From the NCBI RefSeq assembly GCF_963678635.1, contig NW_026971239.1:1-42855 (forward strand): a stretch of DNA of 42,855 nt, given 5' to 3'. A model generated the notes under the pieces. That model did not search any database and was not told where the DNA came from. It saw only the letters and a list, made by a program, of their open reading frames with translations. Source of the DNA: Symsagittifera roscoffensis (Eukaryota > Xenacoelomorpha > Acoela > Convolutidae). This document shows, one piece after another, positions 13,905 to 24,455 of the stretch. The translations under genes and the position numbers were made by a program. Within the stretch, counting starts at the first letter, position 1, and the number at the start of each line of letters is the position of its first letter.

Positions 13905-14141
13905 GTTATAGCCATCAAGAGTTATTGATTACTGTATCTTTTCATGGGTTTTGTTCAACTGCATTTTTTTTTCTTGAGTACTTTTAAATGGAACTATATG
14001 TGGTATTAATGGTAAAATGTTTCTTCAAAAAAAGAGACTGAATTAACCCCACGGTTAAAACAATAAAAAATGATAAGATTTTTGCCGGCGAAGAAAATGA
14101 ATTCTGCAATGAAGTAAAATAAGAATTGCAATTTAAAGTTA
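13905..14141. other. Unique spacer right of the satellite
   Basis: The satellite stops abruptly inside a monomer at 13904. The next 237 bp are AT-rich with no convincing ORF, RNA gene or repeat. I see no duplicated target site at this edge. Confidence 0.6.
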
Positions 14142-14680
14142 AACAAGACTTCTCGTATCAGAGCGAAGCCTTGAATGTTCCGACTGCCTTTTAAGGTCTA
14201 TGGAGCAGTAATAAAAAGAAAAATTTAAACGTAATCAAATAAAATTAAAATATGTTTTTCAAATTTGAAATTTTTTGTGAAAACATCTCCCCACACGTAA
14301 TAATAAGTACGAAGTAATAAATTTAGCTCCCGTTAACAAATCAATTATGGCATATAAGCTTCCTTGAACTAATTTGAAACGATTTCTAAAACGGATTAAA
14401 TCTCCGCTTGCGCGTTAATAGCGCGAAAAATATCGCGCGTTAATTGTCCCAAATTGGCCAAAATGGCAATATTAAACCTCCATAACTTTGCAAAAAATGA
14501 TCATAGGTGAAATATTTTTCCACATTTAAGCTTAGGACAATATTAGCTTTTGAATGATTTAAACAAATTCCGTCAAAAATGGCTAGTTAAAAAGTCGAAG
14601 TTTGTCTGAAAAAAAAACCACTCCGAGCAAAAAAATTATATGTTACTTTCGTTACGAAAGTCGGAACTACAAAATTAATC
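14142..14680 (+). repeat. Second repeat family, copy A
   Basis: This roughly 540-bp unit opens with AACAAGACTTCTCGTATCAG, then a hairpin-like stretch, then GCCTTTTAAGGTCTATGGAG. It continues through an AT-rich part to GCGCGTTAATTGTCCCAAAT and ends with the palindrome CTTTCGTTACGAAAG (14646-14660). The same ordered blocks occur near 14842, 23543, 41022, 41560 and 42211, with 10-25% divergence by eye. No ORF of note is present. It could be a long-period satellite or a non-autonomous element; no terminal repeats are evident. Confidence 0.85.
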
Positions 14681-14841
14681 TTAGCGGTAAAATGATTTTT
14701 TAATATACAAGATTGCAATGATGTAACTTCTTTTTTCCCTGTCCGTCAGCGGATACATAGAGAAACTACGCAATTATTAACTAAACACTCGCCGAATTAA
14801 AACTGATTTGCAAACAATAGCAGTCAAACAAGGTTAAAATT

Positions 14842-14996
14842 AACAAAAACTGCTCGTATCAGGGTATCAGGGCGAAGCCATGAATGTTCCGAATGCCTTT
14901 TAAAGTCTATGGAGCAGTAATAACATGCAAAATTTGAATGTAATAAAAAGAAGTTTCAAATATTTCAAAAAAAAAATTTTCAAAAAAAAAAGATAT
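14842..14996 (+). repeat. Second repeat family, copy B, left part (interrupted)
   Basis: Begins with AACAAAAACTGCTCGTATCA and the GAATGCCTTTTAAAGTCTAT block. It is cut at 14996 by the LTR retrotransposon. The right part resumes at 23543 with the TTAATTGTCCCAAATTGGCC block. Between the two halves part of the family consensus is missing, so this copy was already shortened or lost sequence around the insertion. Confidence 0.85.
14992..14996. other. Left target-site duplication (GATAT)
   Basis: GATAT directly precedes the 5' LTR, and the same five bases directly follow the 3' LTR at 23538-23542. This is the expected size of a target-site duplication for a Gypsy-type integrase. Confidence 0.85.
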
Positions 14997-15232
14997 GGTC
15001 ATCCGGCCGGGTTGGCAATATATTATTTATAGATATTTGTTAGGCTCACTGCGTTGAGCTGGTCAAGTGACCTTGAAGTCAATGCTAACAAAGAGCTTAG
15101 TGTATGTCAGCAGAAGTTAAAAAAACAGTTTATGATTCAGTCGTCTCATTTATGCTCTTAGCCTCCCTCATAGTTAGCTCGCCAATCCGTTCGGATTCAG
15201 TATTAACATTGCGCATACCTAAGGGTATGACA
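14997..15232 (+). repeat. 5' LTR
   Basis: A 236-bp terminal repeat matching 23302-23537. It starts GGTCATCC where the 3' LTR has TGTCATCC, so the usual TG start has mutated; it ends TATGACA. A short open stretch at 15104 lies mostly inside the LTR and is not a gene. Confidence 0.95.
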
Positions 15233-15251
15233 TGGCGCAGCCAGCAGGATC
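15233..15251 (+). promoter_or_regulatory. Primer binding site for tRNA-Ser
   Basis: TGGCGCAGCCAGCAGGATC begins directly after the LTR. TGGCGCAGCC is complementary to the CCA end of animal serine tRNAs, whose 3' acceptor strand reads GGCTGCG. The next bases fit the T-arm with a few mismatches. Serine-tRNA priming is known for the 17.6/297 group of Gypsy elements. Confidence 0.85.
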
Positions 15252-15315
15252 AACAAAAAACCCACTCAGTATTAACTCGTTTTGGGAGAAAACATCAGCG
15301 GAGCCCCCTCTAGAA

Positions 15316-15951
15316 TGGAGTTAGTGGGTCGCACTTGTAGAACTTGCAGTATTCGCAAAAGACGGAATAGAGATTCAAAATCTACTACGTGAAAAACTTG
15401 ATATTACTCTGCCAATTGAACCAATTTTGGAAGTCGAAATACAAGGAGAAACTGATGCACAACGGAGAAACCGAGATGTCAGAAACCAGAAAAAGAAAAT
15501 AGATTGGGAAAATTGATGCCAAAAAGCAAGAGACAAGGGGGTTATGTGTAACTCAGTAAACTGGGAAGAAGCGGATGCGAGAGTGCGAAGCTATTTTTTT
15601 TTAATGTCTGGGCATGGAAGGAAAAAGACAAGTTCAAGGCAGCTAAAACAAGTATTGGAAGATTACACATAGAATCATAGCATAGCAATACAATTTTATC
15701 TGCCGTACAACAAAAGAAAAATGAAACACTCGAACAATACAAAGGAAAAATGAAACACTCGAACAATTCCACGCGGCTCTGGTAGAACTAGCTTCCCGTG
15801 CAGACTGTGGAGACAAAGAGAATGAATGGGTTCGCGATATGCTCACCGCTCACATGAACAATATTAAAATTGCCGAGGAATTGTTAGCGGAGACAAGAAC
15901 ACCACAAGAAGCATATAAATATGCAATAAGACGCGAGAAGGTAAAACTATG
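15316..15951 (+). pseudogene. gag remnant (capsid region) of the LTR element
   Basis: No intact frame exists, but a Gag-like segment reads at about 15749-15951, including TLEQFHAALVELASRADCG and later ELLAETRTPQEAYKYAIRRE. It ends at a TGA. Upstream, WAWKEKDKFKAAKTSIGRL near 15610 is in another frame. A local duplication of a block containing GAAACACTCGAACAA (near 15721 and 15752) shifts the frame. The protein would form the capsid of the retrotransposon particle. A different frame takes over for the nucleocapsid at 16003. Confidence 0.75.
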
Positions 15952-16002
15952 AAGTGAAATCCAATCGGAACAAACTGGCCTGTTACAATCAAGCAAGAAC
16001 CA

Positions 16003-17163
16003 ATGGGTTACATTCAACCCAGAGGAGGTCGCGGCGGATTTTTCCCATCTTTCCAGAACAACAATAGAGGAAAATACTCGCGTAGAAGACAAATCCAAAA
16101 CACAAGGAGAAATCGTAACAGACGTCCACAGAATTATACTTCACAAAAACAGTGCTACAAATGTGGAAAACCTTTCAGGCCTAACCACCTACAATCATGC
16201 CGAGCTCGGGATAAAATTTGCACATTTGCGAAGGTCTGCCGTTCAGATCATGTAAATTTTCCTCAAATTAACACTGAAGACGAATCACGAAATGAAAATG
16301 CAAGCCAACCTCATGAAATCGAAGTTAATTACCCAGTTGCTTTAGCAGATTTCACGTCACGTAATGGATGGGAGGAATTACAGAGAGATAAATATTCCAT
16401 GATGTCAATATCATTTGCATTCGAAATCAAACAAACGGTGAAAATCAGTGAAGAAGATTTAAATGGACATATTCTGAAATTAAAAACAAAATCCGCTGAA
16501 GTTCTTGCCATTGCGGACTCAGGGAGTCCAATGTCATTTGTAAATGAAACTACGGCACGTCGAATACATCAAAGCGATAAAACCACTATTTTAAAAAAAA
16601 TTCCGCCGAAAGATACAGCAGGAAATCTAGCATGCAATAAGGGAAAAGTTATTATTCCGAAAGGACGACTAATTGTAGCAATAGAATCCGGTGGGTGGAC
16701 TATCCAGTCGGCTCCATTTATTGCGGTGCACGACCAAAAAGCAAACATTCTCGATCCTAATCTACTCTCAAACATCGGTATAAAATTAATTCAGGAAAAA
16801 CCACAGTATAAGCAAGTTTTGTCTATAACAGAAGAAGACACATCACACCCAGATATAAAACAATGGGTAAAAGAAAATTTCGCAAATTTATGTGTTAAGA
16901 ATTGGAAAAGCAAAAAACCATGTGATGAAATCACATCTCATCCCAGACGTTACACCGATTCATCAGAAGGGTCGACGTATTCCAAATCACCTACAAGAAA
17001 GAGTGGAAAGAGAACTCAACAAACTAATCGAACAAAAACATATCATAAAGTTGGAAATTGTTCCGATAAACAATTCATTCACAAAAACAAGTATCAGACG
17101 CCGAATATTGATTTATTACTCGATAACATCGCACAAACAGTAAAATCCGATACGAAAGATTAA
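16003..17163 (+). pseudogene. Nucleocapsid zinc knuckle, protease and start of RT (gag-pol remnant)
   Basis: A 386-codon open frame. Residues 5-45 are rich in Gly, Arg and Asn (nucleic-acid binding). A zinc knuckle follows with C51, C54, H62 and C66; a second knuckle seems to have lost its middle. The aspartic protease signature reads IADSGSPMSFVN with the catalytic Asp at residue 172. After about residue 290 the frame no longer matches the family: the RT start continues in an overlapping frame at 16892-17060 (including RIPNHLQERVERELNKLIEQ). The first frame then returns with NKYQTPNIDLLLDNIAQ before a stop. About 25 residues of RT are missing between these parts, so this is a broken polyprotein piece. 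Confidence 0.85.
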
Positions 17164-17475
17164 ACATTGTTTTTTTCACTTGACTTACGCTATGCTTATT
17201 CACAAATCCAGTTGGATAAGAAAACGAGAGAACAATGTAATTTTAGTCTCATTTGGGGAAAAACCACGGGAACTTACCAGTTCCAAACTGAATTCTACGG
17301 TCTCACAGACATGCTGGCAGAATTCCAGAAAGAATTTGATCTGAAATTAATCAATTGTAAAAATACTTATAAAAGTATTTAGATGACATTCTGATTATCA
17401 CAAAAGGATCAGTAGAAAAACATAAGGAAACACTGGAAAAAGTCCTCCACAGACTGGATGAAGGAAATTTCGCGA
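16892..17475 (+). pseudogene. Reverse transcriptase remnant of the LTR element
   Basis: RT is spread over several frames. The N-terminal part lies at 16892-17060. The first catalytic block FFSLDLRYAYSQIQLD is at 17170-17217, and the polymerase YLDD box at 17376-17387 is in yet another frame, followed by thumb-like sequence up to an in-frame TAG near 17481. The family normally joins these in one chain of roughly 200 residues. The catalytic Asp residues are present, but frameshifts and the deletion in the fingers region make it non-functional. Confidence 0.85.
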
Positions 17476-18431
17476 TATCATAGGATAAATGTATGGCTGC
17501 TTGCAAGCAAATCAAATGGCTTGGGTTTCATATTGATGGCGAAGGAACTACCCCTCTTTCGAGGAAAACAGACGCGATTGAGAAAACTTTCCCCACCTAA
17601 AACGTTCAAATTACTTAAAAGTTTCATTGAATCAATACATCATCTTACAAGATATGTTCCACATTTGGCACAGGCCACTACGGCACATCGACTTCTCCTA
17701 AAAAATACAGACAAGCACAAAACAATTAATTGGTCGGCGGAACATGAATCCGCATTTCAAAGGATTAAAAATGTTAGTCACAGAAATTACTCAAAACAAA
17801 CATTTTGACCAAAACATTGACACACTGGTGGTTTGTGATGCATTTACATACGAACTCGGCGCGGCCCCAGAACAAAACACAAAAGAGGGGTGGGTAGCTA
17901 TCGCTTACGCGTCAAGATTTCTAAATTCGTTAGAAGAGAAATATTCAGTAAATGAGTTAGAACTCTTGGGGGTCGTGTGGGCGATAGAACACTTCAAATA
18001 CAATTTATAAGGAAAAATTTTTTTCGGTCATTCCTGATCAGCAAGCTTTGATCAGTGCTTTAAACGCCAGCGAACGATCTAAGACAAGCCAAAGTAGGCT
18101 CACAAGATGGATCGACCGATTAATCCCTTTCAATTTTGATATCAAACATTTGGCAGGAAGTAAAATGGGGTTAATTAACTTTAAATCCCAAAATCCGGTT
18201 GGAATCGCAATACCCCCTAGCGCGTACGATGAGGAATTTGTTGTGGCGTCAATGAACTCATTCGTTAACAACCTTGAATTGATTGAAAGCTTAATTCTAA
18301 AACAATTAGCTAAGAGGAAACTAGCACCCTATCGGCTGATCAAAAATCGCGCGGAAAATAAGGGGACATTAATAGTTCAACCAATAATTCAAATGCATTC
18401 AAATCAATTCATTCGTTACATAAGCGGTTAA
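17476..18431 (+). pseudogene. RT connection and RNase H remnant
   Basis: After the thumb, a connection-like stretch includes WLGFHIDGEGTTPLSRKTDA in a frame broken by stops. RNase H is recognisable at 17801-18010: VVCDAFTYELGAAPEQ holds the first catalytic Asp, and NELELLGVVWAIEHF holds the Glu-containing helix. A TAA at 18008 interrupts it. The continuation at 18048-18271 includes RWIDRLIPFNFDIKHLAGS, typical of the end of Gypsy RNase H. RNase H would remove the RNA strand during reverse transcription. Confidence 0.8.
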
Positions 18432-18669
18432 ACACTCAAACCTTATTTAAGTCTGAAGTCAAATCATTCGCTCACAACTCAGTTTCAAATTCAGTCAGAC
18501 AGACAAATTCGGAAAATTCACTCATTAAAATATCAGAATCAACACAACGAGAGACGGCCAGATAAAATTAAAATACAGAATATGAAGGAATTAACGGGAC
18601 TTTTTATACCTAAACAGCAGAAGGGAGAACGATTGTCATCAGCAGAGCACACAAACAAAAACCAATGGC

Positions 18670-20401
18670 AAGGAGAATCAGACCGAGAGGACAGCCTGTC
18701 TGACCTCCGTTGGCACAAACGACCAGCAAACAAGAAACAATCAGACACGAAACAAAAACCAGCCCAAATCAAGGACGCAAGCGAAAAAATAAAGCGAAAA
18801 CCAGCAACTTTCCCAAAAATAGTGTTTGACGACTCGATGGAGGGATCCAGTAAGTAAACGCCACCGATCATGAAAGCGACTTCAACAACATCCACTCAAA
18901 CAACAACAGTGCTAGTCAATGAAGTCATCCAAACCGACCTTTCAATTGAAACAAAGGAGACATATGAATACTGCGTAAGCCGCGTGGACCCTAACGTCAT
19001 GATACAGGAAGAAACACAACCGAACATTGAACCACCCACTATGTCGACAACTCAACTGGAGGCCAGCCACGCACTTAATGTAAACGAAATTGTCGCCACA
19101 ATCGACAGGGAGACCAACACAGAAAAAGATGATACACCGCTTAAAGAAAAAATCTCAAAAAAGTCCTGGGGGTAAACTTCATCGCCGCTGCAACTCGAAA
19201 AGACAAAAATCTAAGACCACTTGTCTTTTTTGTAAGAAAACGGGACTGGGATGCTCTCAATTTGTCTTTTAGCCAGTACTGGTACAATATACGGAACCGA
19301 TAGCACGTGAAGGATGAGTGTCTACTCATCGACGAACGCATAGTTCTGCCAACACAATTTAGACAAACAGTACTGGACAGTCTGCAGCTCACTCATCCCG
19401 GATCTGCGGCCAAAATGGACCTTTGCCAAAACCTCTGGTTCCCGCACATACACAGTACCATAGTACAAATGGCTCAAAGATGTCGAGAATGTACACAACA
19501 AGGTAAAATTTTAGAAGCAATTATTGGTAACCGACATTCATTCTAAATGGAACCAGTAGTTGAACCTAATGAAGAGGTCCAACTCGATTTTGCGGGACCG
19601 CTCCCTAACGAATTAAACAAAGACGCGTACATTTTAGTGGCAGTAGACAAATGGTCAAAATTACAACGGCTAGGGTAGTTTCAAACACAACAGCAGACGT
19701 TGCATTAAAATTTATGCAACGATACATTTCAAATAATGGGGTACCCCGCCGGTTAAGGTGTGATCAAGCTCAAACGTTTCGCGCTAAAAAATTTTATCTA
19801 ATCTGCAAATCAAACAACATAAAACTCCTATTCGCCCCAGTGGATGATCATAGATCTATAGATGTCGTGAAACGATTGATACAAACACTGAAACGGCGAC
19901 TCGGTGTCATGAAAGTTGTTTCAAACTTTACACCAATCAAAATTGCATCGAGCGTGGCAGAAATAATTAAAACGTTACGAATAACTCCGCAGGGAGTGAC
20001 AAAAATCACACCTTTTGAAGCGTATATGGGCAGAAAAGCTAACACATCACTTTCAATTAAAACAACAAAAAGTTTACCATATAATTTAAATTGGGAGAAC
20101 ACTAAACATGCTTGTTTAGATCGGAAAAACCTGACTCACCCGCCCATCCCAGCGGAAATAATGCACGATCTGCAGAAGTGGTCCGAGGATGAATCGCTGC
20201 CGAAAATACTGGAACTCTGGACAATCAACAACATGCTAACACAGGTAAGAAAATTAGAAGAGCGTTAGCGCTAGAAAAGGAAAGATTAAACCTAAGATAT
20301 AAAGGGATACACCATCAAACTGACCAAATAATAATAAAAAAAGAAAATCGAACAAGTAGCAAGAAAGACAGTTAGATTGGCTACGAAAGTGAAAGATCCA
20401 A
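18670..20401 (+). repeat. Internal tandem duplication of the LTR element, copy 1
   Basis: A 1732-bp block starting at AGGAGAATCAGACCGAGAGG and ending at GAAAGATCCA is followed at once by a second copy starting at 20402. I count roughly 20 differences over 1.73 kb, much less than between the LTRs. It covers the linker upstream of integrase, all of integrase and the start of the post-integrase region. Confidence 0.93.
19173..20268 (+). pseudogene. Integrase, copy 1 (inactive)
   Basis: Integrase inserts the cDNA into the genome. The zinc-binding region reads HPGSAAKMDLCQNLWFPHIH followed by CREC. The core starts with VQLDFAGPL (first Asp) and continues after a frameshift near 19650 with RLRCDQAQTFRAKKF (second Asp). 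Where the family has the catalytic Glu before RLIQT, this copy has Lys (AAA at 19870-19872). One N-terminal His position is Gln (19385-19387). A stop also separates the zinc region from the core at 19544. The upstream 18870-19175 linker frame is acidic and Thr-rich, as in related elements. Confidence 0.88.
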
Positions 20402-22131
20402 AAGGAGAATCAGACCGAGAGGACAGCCTGTCTGACCTCCGTTGGCACAAACGACCAGCAAACAAGAAACAATCAGACACGAAACAAAAACCAGCCAAAA
20501 TCAAGGACGCAAGAGAAAAAATATAGCGAAAACCAGCAACTTTCCCAAAAATAGTGTTTGACGACTCGACGGAGGGATCCAGTAAGTAAACGCCACCGAT
20601 CATGAAAGCGACTTCAACAACATCCACTCAAACAACAACAGTGCCAGTCAATGAAGTCATCCAAACCGACCTTTCAATTGAAACAAAGGAGACATATGAA
20701 TACTGCGTAAGCCGCGTGGACCCTAACGTCATGATACAGGAAGAAACACAACCGAACATTGAACCACCCACTATGTCGACAACTCAACTGGAGGCCAGCC
20801 ACGCACTTAATGTAAACGAAATTGTCGCCACAATCGACAGGGAGACCATTACAGAAAAAGATGATACACCGCTTAAAGAAAAAATCTCAAAAAAGTCCTG
20901 GGGGTAAACTTCATCGCCGCTGCAACTCGAAAAGACAAAAATCCAAGACCACTTGTCATTTTTGTAAGAAAACGGGACTGGGATGCTCTCAATTTGTCTT
21001 TTAGCCAGTACTGGTACAATATACGGAACCGATAGCACGTGAAGGATGAGTGTCTACTCATCGACGAACGCATAGTTCTGCCAACACAATTTAGACAAAC
21101 AGTACTGGACAGTCTGCATCTCACTTATCCCGGATCTGCGGCCATAATGGACCTTTGCCAAAACCTCTGGTTCCCGCACATACACAGGACCATAGTACAA
21201 ATGGCTCAAAGATGTCGAGAATGTACACAACAAGGTAAAAATTTAAAAGCAATTATTGGTAACCAACATTCATTCTAAATGGAACCAGTAGTTGAACCTA
21301 ATGAGGAGGTCCAACTCGATTTTGCGGGACCGCTCCCTAACGAATTAAACAAAGACGCGTACATTTTAGTGGCAGTAGACAAATGGTCAAAATTACACTG
21401 GCTAGGGTAGTTTCAAACACAACAGCAGACGTTGCATTAAAATTTATGCAACGATACATTTCAAATAATGGGGTACCCCGCCGGTTAAGGTGTGATCAAG
21501 CTCAAACGTTTCGCGCTAAAAAATTTCATCTAATCTGCAAATCAAACAACATAAAACTCCTATTCGCCCCAGTGGATGATCATAGATCTATAGATGTCGT
21601 GAAACGATTGATACAAACACTGAAACGGCGACTCGGTGTCATGAAAGTTGTTTCAAACTTTACACCAATCAAAATTGCATCGAGCGTGGCAGAAATAATT
21701 AAAACGTTACGAATAACTCCGCAGGGAGTGACAAAAATCACACCTTTTGAAGCGTATATGGGCAGAAAAGCTAACACATCACTTTCAATTAAAACAACAA
21801 AAAGTTTACCATATAATTTAAATTGGGAGAACACTAAACATGCTTGTTTAGATCGGAAAAACCTGACTCACCCGCCCATCCCAGCGGAAATAATGCACGA
21901 TCTGCAGAAGTGGTCCGAGGATGAATCGCTGCCGAAAATACTGGAACTCTGGACAATCAACAACATGCTAACACAGGTAAGAAAATTAGAAGAGCGTTAG
22001 CGCTAGAAAAGGAAAGATTAAACCTAAGATATAAAGGGATACACCATCAAACTGACCAAATAATTTAAAAAAAGAAAATTGAACAAGTAGCAAGAAAGAC
22101 AGTTAGATTGGCTACGAAAGTGAAAGATCCC
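20402..22131 (+). repeat. Internal tandem duplication of the LTR element, copy 2
   Basis: Second copy of the block at 18670-20401, one base shorter in an AT-rich stretch near 22064. Only this copy continues into the post-integrase ORF at 22108, so the ancestral order is kept at its right end. The upstream linker at 18582 is kept only before copy 1. Confidence 0.93.
20905..22000 (+). pseudogene. Integrase, copy 2 (inactive)
   Basis: Duplicate of the preceding integrase with the same lesions: the stop after the zinc region, the frameshift before the core and the Lys in place of the catalytic Glu (AAA at 21602-21604). It differs in the zinc region, where the first His is kept (CAT 21117-21119) but the second is Tyr (TAT 21126-21128), the reverse of copy 1. 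The shared lesions predate the duplication. Confidence 0.88.
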
Positions 22132-23144
22132 AAAACATTTGATCAAAAATACAAAACTATCGCTGAGAGAATTCTAACTTACACACCACATACGGCGTGG
22201 CTCCAAACAAAAGGAAAACAATCACGGCTACTAAAAAACAGTGGTTTTGCATTCGTACCTAACCCTCTAATCTATGGTCCATGTCGCCCCTCAACACTCA
22301 GTGACTATGTGGCATATAAATCCGCTCGGAGAACTGGACCTTGTTTACATTTTTTAGATATAGAAAACCCGAGTGCACCACGACACCCAATGTTTAAAGA
22401 GGACGCAATAGGACTACCTGTGAAGCTGACACGCAAGGAACAACAAAACAGCCCATCAAAGCGGAAGGCAACCCGAAAAAGAACTGGGGACGACCGGCAC
22501 AAAGAACGCCAACAAGAGAAATGGAATTCCAGTCGGAACAACGACGTGAAAAACAAAGTGCTGCCACATCAGGATCAGCAACTGATTCAGGATCGTCCAG
22601 GTCGCAAAATCTCGCGCCGTCACCCAAAAGAATTAACAGGAAGGCAACGCCAGAGGCAAAACAAAAGCAACATCCGACAAAGCAACAACCGACAAAGCAA
22701 CAACCGTCACGTAAATATAACCGGGCCGGACAGTCAACTGTTGCCGGCGCGTTGGGAAACCCAATTCCTATAAATGCAGTAAAGGACACACTGCAATCGC
22801 CAACAAAGAAATTTTCTATTGATTCACCCACTGATAGACTTACAAGCAGTCATGAAACAAAGACTCCGGAACAAAAACCAAGTCTGAAAAGCTTAATTTC
22901 AGAGATGGGCTTCCACGAGAAGTCACCCGAATATCAGGCCTGCTGAAAATTTTTGGACGCGATACCTCCAAAAGACCAGACAAATACCGCACAAATAGTA
23001 GATCTGGTATCCCCTGCGGAAAGCCCTGAAAAATCTTTTACGGACTTAGAAGTGTTATCGGTGCAAAACGTGGAGGAAAGAAATGATCTCGGAGAGCATC
23101 AAGAGAGAGGAAATAAAGAAGACCCGATAGCATCGAAGGATTGA
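22108..23144 (+). pseudogene. Post-integrase region of the LTR element
   Basis: Downstream of integrase a 221-codon frame starts with VKDPKTFDQKYKTIAERI and includes GFAFVPNPLIYGPCRPSTLS. From about 22521 an overlapping frame (to 22946) takes over with a Ser/Pro/Gln/Lys-rich sequence and continues after a TGA to 23144. The first half resembles the conserved tail after integrase in 17.6-like elements; the second half is low-complexity and polar. I see no membrane anchor or envelope features. The function is not known to me beyond being element-encoded. Confidence 0.65.
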
Positions 23145-23220
23145 ACAGCACATAAACTCAGTTCCGTCCCACGGGGACGTAAAAACTCAGGTTCTAAGGG
23201 GACGTAAAACTCTAATTTTT

Positions 23221-23223
<3 letters not shown>

Positions 23224-23275
<52 letters not shown>
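23224..23275. repeat. (TA)n microsatellite
   Basis: About 26 uninterrupted TA units between the coding part and the polypurine tract of the LTR element. It probably expanded after insertion and may form a cruciform. Confidence 0.97.
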
Positions 23276-23278
<3 letters not shown>

Positions 23279-23290
23279 TTATATTTTTTC

Positions 23291-23301
23291 TCGAGGGGGA
23301 A
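23291..23301 (+). promoter_or_regulatory. Polypurine tract
   Basis: TCGAGGGGGAA lies directly before the 3' LTR, where a purine run primes plus-strand DNA synthesis in LTR elements. Confidence 0.8.
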
Positions 23302-23537
23302 TGTCATCCGGCCAGATTGGCAATATATTATTTATAGATATTTGTTAGGCTCACTGCGTTGAGCTGGTCAAGTGACCTAAAAGACAATGCTAACAAAGAG
23401 CTTAGTGTATGTCAGCAGAAGTTAAATAAAGAGTTTTTGATTCAGTCGTCTCGTTTATGCTCTTAGCCTCCCTCATAGTTAGCTCGCCAATCCGTTCGGA
23501 TTTACTATTAACTTTGCGCATACCTAAGGGTATGACA
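23302..23537 (+). repeat. 3' LTR
   Basis: 236 bp, TGTCATCC...TATGACA, matching the 5' LTR at about 223 of 236 positions by eye and followed by the GATAT target duplication (23538-23542). Confidence 0.95.
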
Positions 23538-23542
23538 GATAT

Positions 23543-23800
23543 TGCGAATTAATTGTCCCAAATTGGCCAAAATGGCAACATTTAAACCCCCATATTTTTA
23601 CCAAAAAAGACCAGGGGTAAAATATCTTTTCAAATTTAAACTCAAGACAACAATAGCTCAGGACAACAATATTTCGAATGATGTTTTAAGAACTCCGTCA
23701 AAAATGGCCAGTTAAAAAGTCGAAATTTGTCTGAAGAAAAAACCCACCCCGAGCACAAATATTCCGTTACTTTCGTTACGAAAGTCGAAACAACAAGGCC
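23543..23800 (+). repeat. Second repeat family, copy B, right part
   Basis: Continues the copy interrupted by the LTR element: TTAATTGTCCCAAATTGGCC, then CGTCAAAAATGGCCAGTTAA, then the CTTTCGTTACGAAAG palindrome near 23769. A short duplication (two runs of GACAACAATA near 23646) is private to this copy. Confidence 0.85.
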
Positions 23801-23909
23801 GCTATTCCGACGCAGTAGAAACATATTAGCTCCAAGTAGTTACAGGTTAGATTAAAAAATTAAAACTTGACGGTATCTACAGGTTAAGGTATGGCTAGAT
23901 AAAACAAGC

Positions 23910-24066
23910 TCAATAATTTCGAATGTATCCGAGAATATACATATGGGTTCCGCACAAGCTATGCAATTTGTGTTTGGGATTGTCTTCTAAGATCTTCTCG
24001 GTTGTTTTCTTAGTAGGTTTCTGATATTTGTTCTGTTGGATACCTAATTCAGCAGTTTGAATAAGA
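23910..24066 (-). other. Unrecognised short coding-like stretch
   Basis: About 50 minus-strand codons ending at a TGA (23910-23912), for example NKYQKPTKKTTEKILEDNPK. Composition (Lys/Glu/Thr) is more protein-like than the surroundings. No ATG start fits; a pyrimidine-rich stretch just upstream on this strand could be a splice acceptor. It may be a decayed exon. Confidence 0.3.
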
Positions 24067-24136
24067 AAAAACGAAAGCGAAAAGTTTATTTTGAGAAATC
24101 TCAGTTGAGTCAAGTTAGTTTAAGGAAATGCAATAT

Positions 24137-24402
24137 TCATATTTCTGATATTTGTACATTGCATAGAACATCCTCAGTTCTTATCATATTCACATTTTTT
24201 GTTTTTTTGTTGAAAGAATTTCCGCTTAAGCATTCCTTCGTTTTTCGCGCGTTTTTCGCGCGTTTTCCTGTGATTTTACGTACGGTGTTCGTAAAAGCAC
24301 AGTAGAAAACTTTGCCGGCTTGTTCTACCCGAAAAATTTTTAGATATGGACCACAAAACTTCAACTTGTGTAGGAGAAACAAATTGACGAAACTTGGAGT
24401 TT
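24137..24402 (-). other. Unrecognised minus-strand ORF, basic
   Basis: An 88-codon open stretch with no ATG at its start, bounded upstream by a TAG and ending in TGA at 24137. It includes PYLKIFRVEQAGKVFYCAFT and a strongly basic run KITGKRAKNARKTKE. Codon use looks protein-like. It lies next to the 3' end of element E2, which was inserted to its right, so the original neighbour on this strand is at 29651 and beyond. I do not recognise the family. Confidence 0.35.
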
Positions 24403-24455
24403 GCTAAATTTACTTCAATGTTTTTAAATAACTTGTTTCTTCTTTTAAAGGTCAG

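Larger units (their letters stand above)
14997..23537 (+). mobile_element. Ty3/Gypsy-type LTR retrotransposon, degenerate, 8.5 kb
   Basis: A complete but dead LTR element bounded by GATAT direct repeats. In order it has a 236-bp LTR, a serine-tRNA primer site, gag remnants, a zinc knuckle and protease, reverse transcriptase, RNase H, integrase (duplicated), a post-integrase proline/glutamine/lysine-rich region, a polypurine tract and the second LTR. The protease-RT-RNaseH-integrase order and the primer site suggest the 17.6/297-like part of Gypsy; I see no env. Without the internal 1.73-kb duplication it would be about 6.8 kb. The two LTRs differ at about 13 of 236 positions by my count, so the insertion is not recent. 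Many frameshifts, stops and deletions rule out autonomous activity. Confidence 0.95.

Noticed and set aside
15104-15313. 69-codon plus-strand ORF
   Set aside because: It runs from the LTR across the primer binding site and has no family resemblance.
18539-18895. 118-codon minus-strand ORF (and its copy at 20292)
   Set aside because: Antisense to the linker frame of the LTR element; hydrophobic translation of an A-rich plus strand, a shadow ORF.
22394-22831. 145-codon minus-strand ORF with Cys/Phe-rich sequence
   Set aside because: Antisense shadow of the post-integrase Lys/Gln/Asn-rich coding region.
22108-23144. Envelope gene of the LTR element
   Set aside because: No signal peptide, transmembrane segment or Cys pattern; the sequence is polar and low-complexity.
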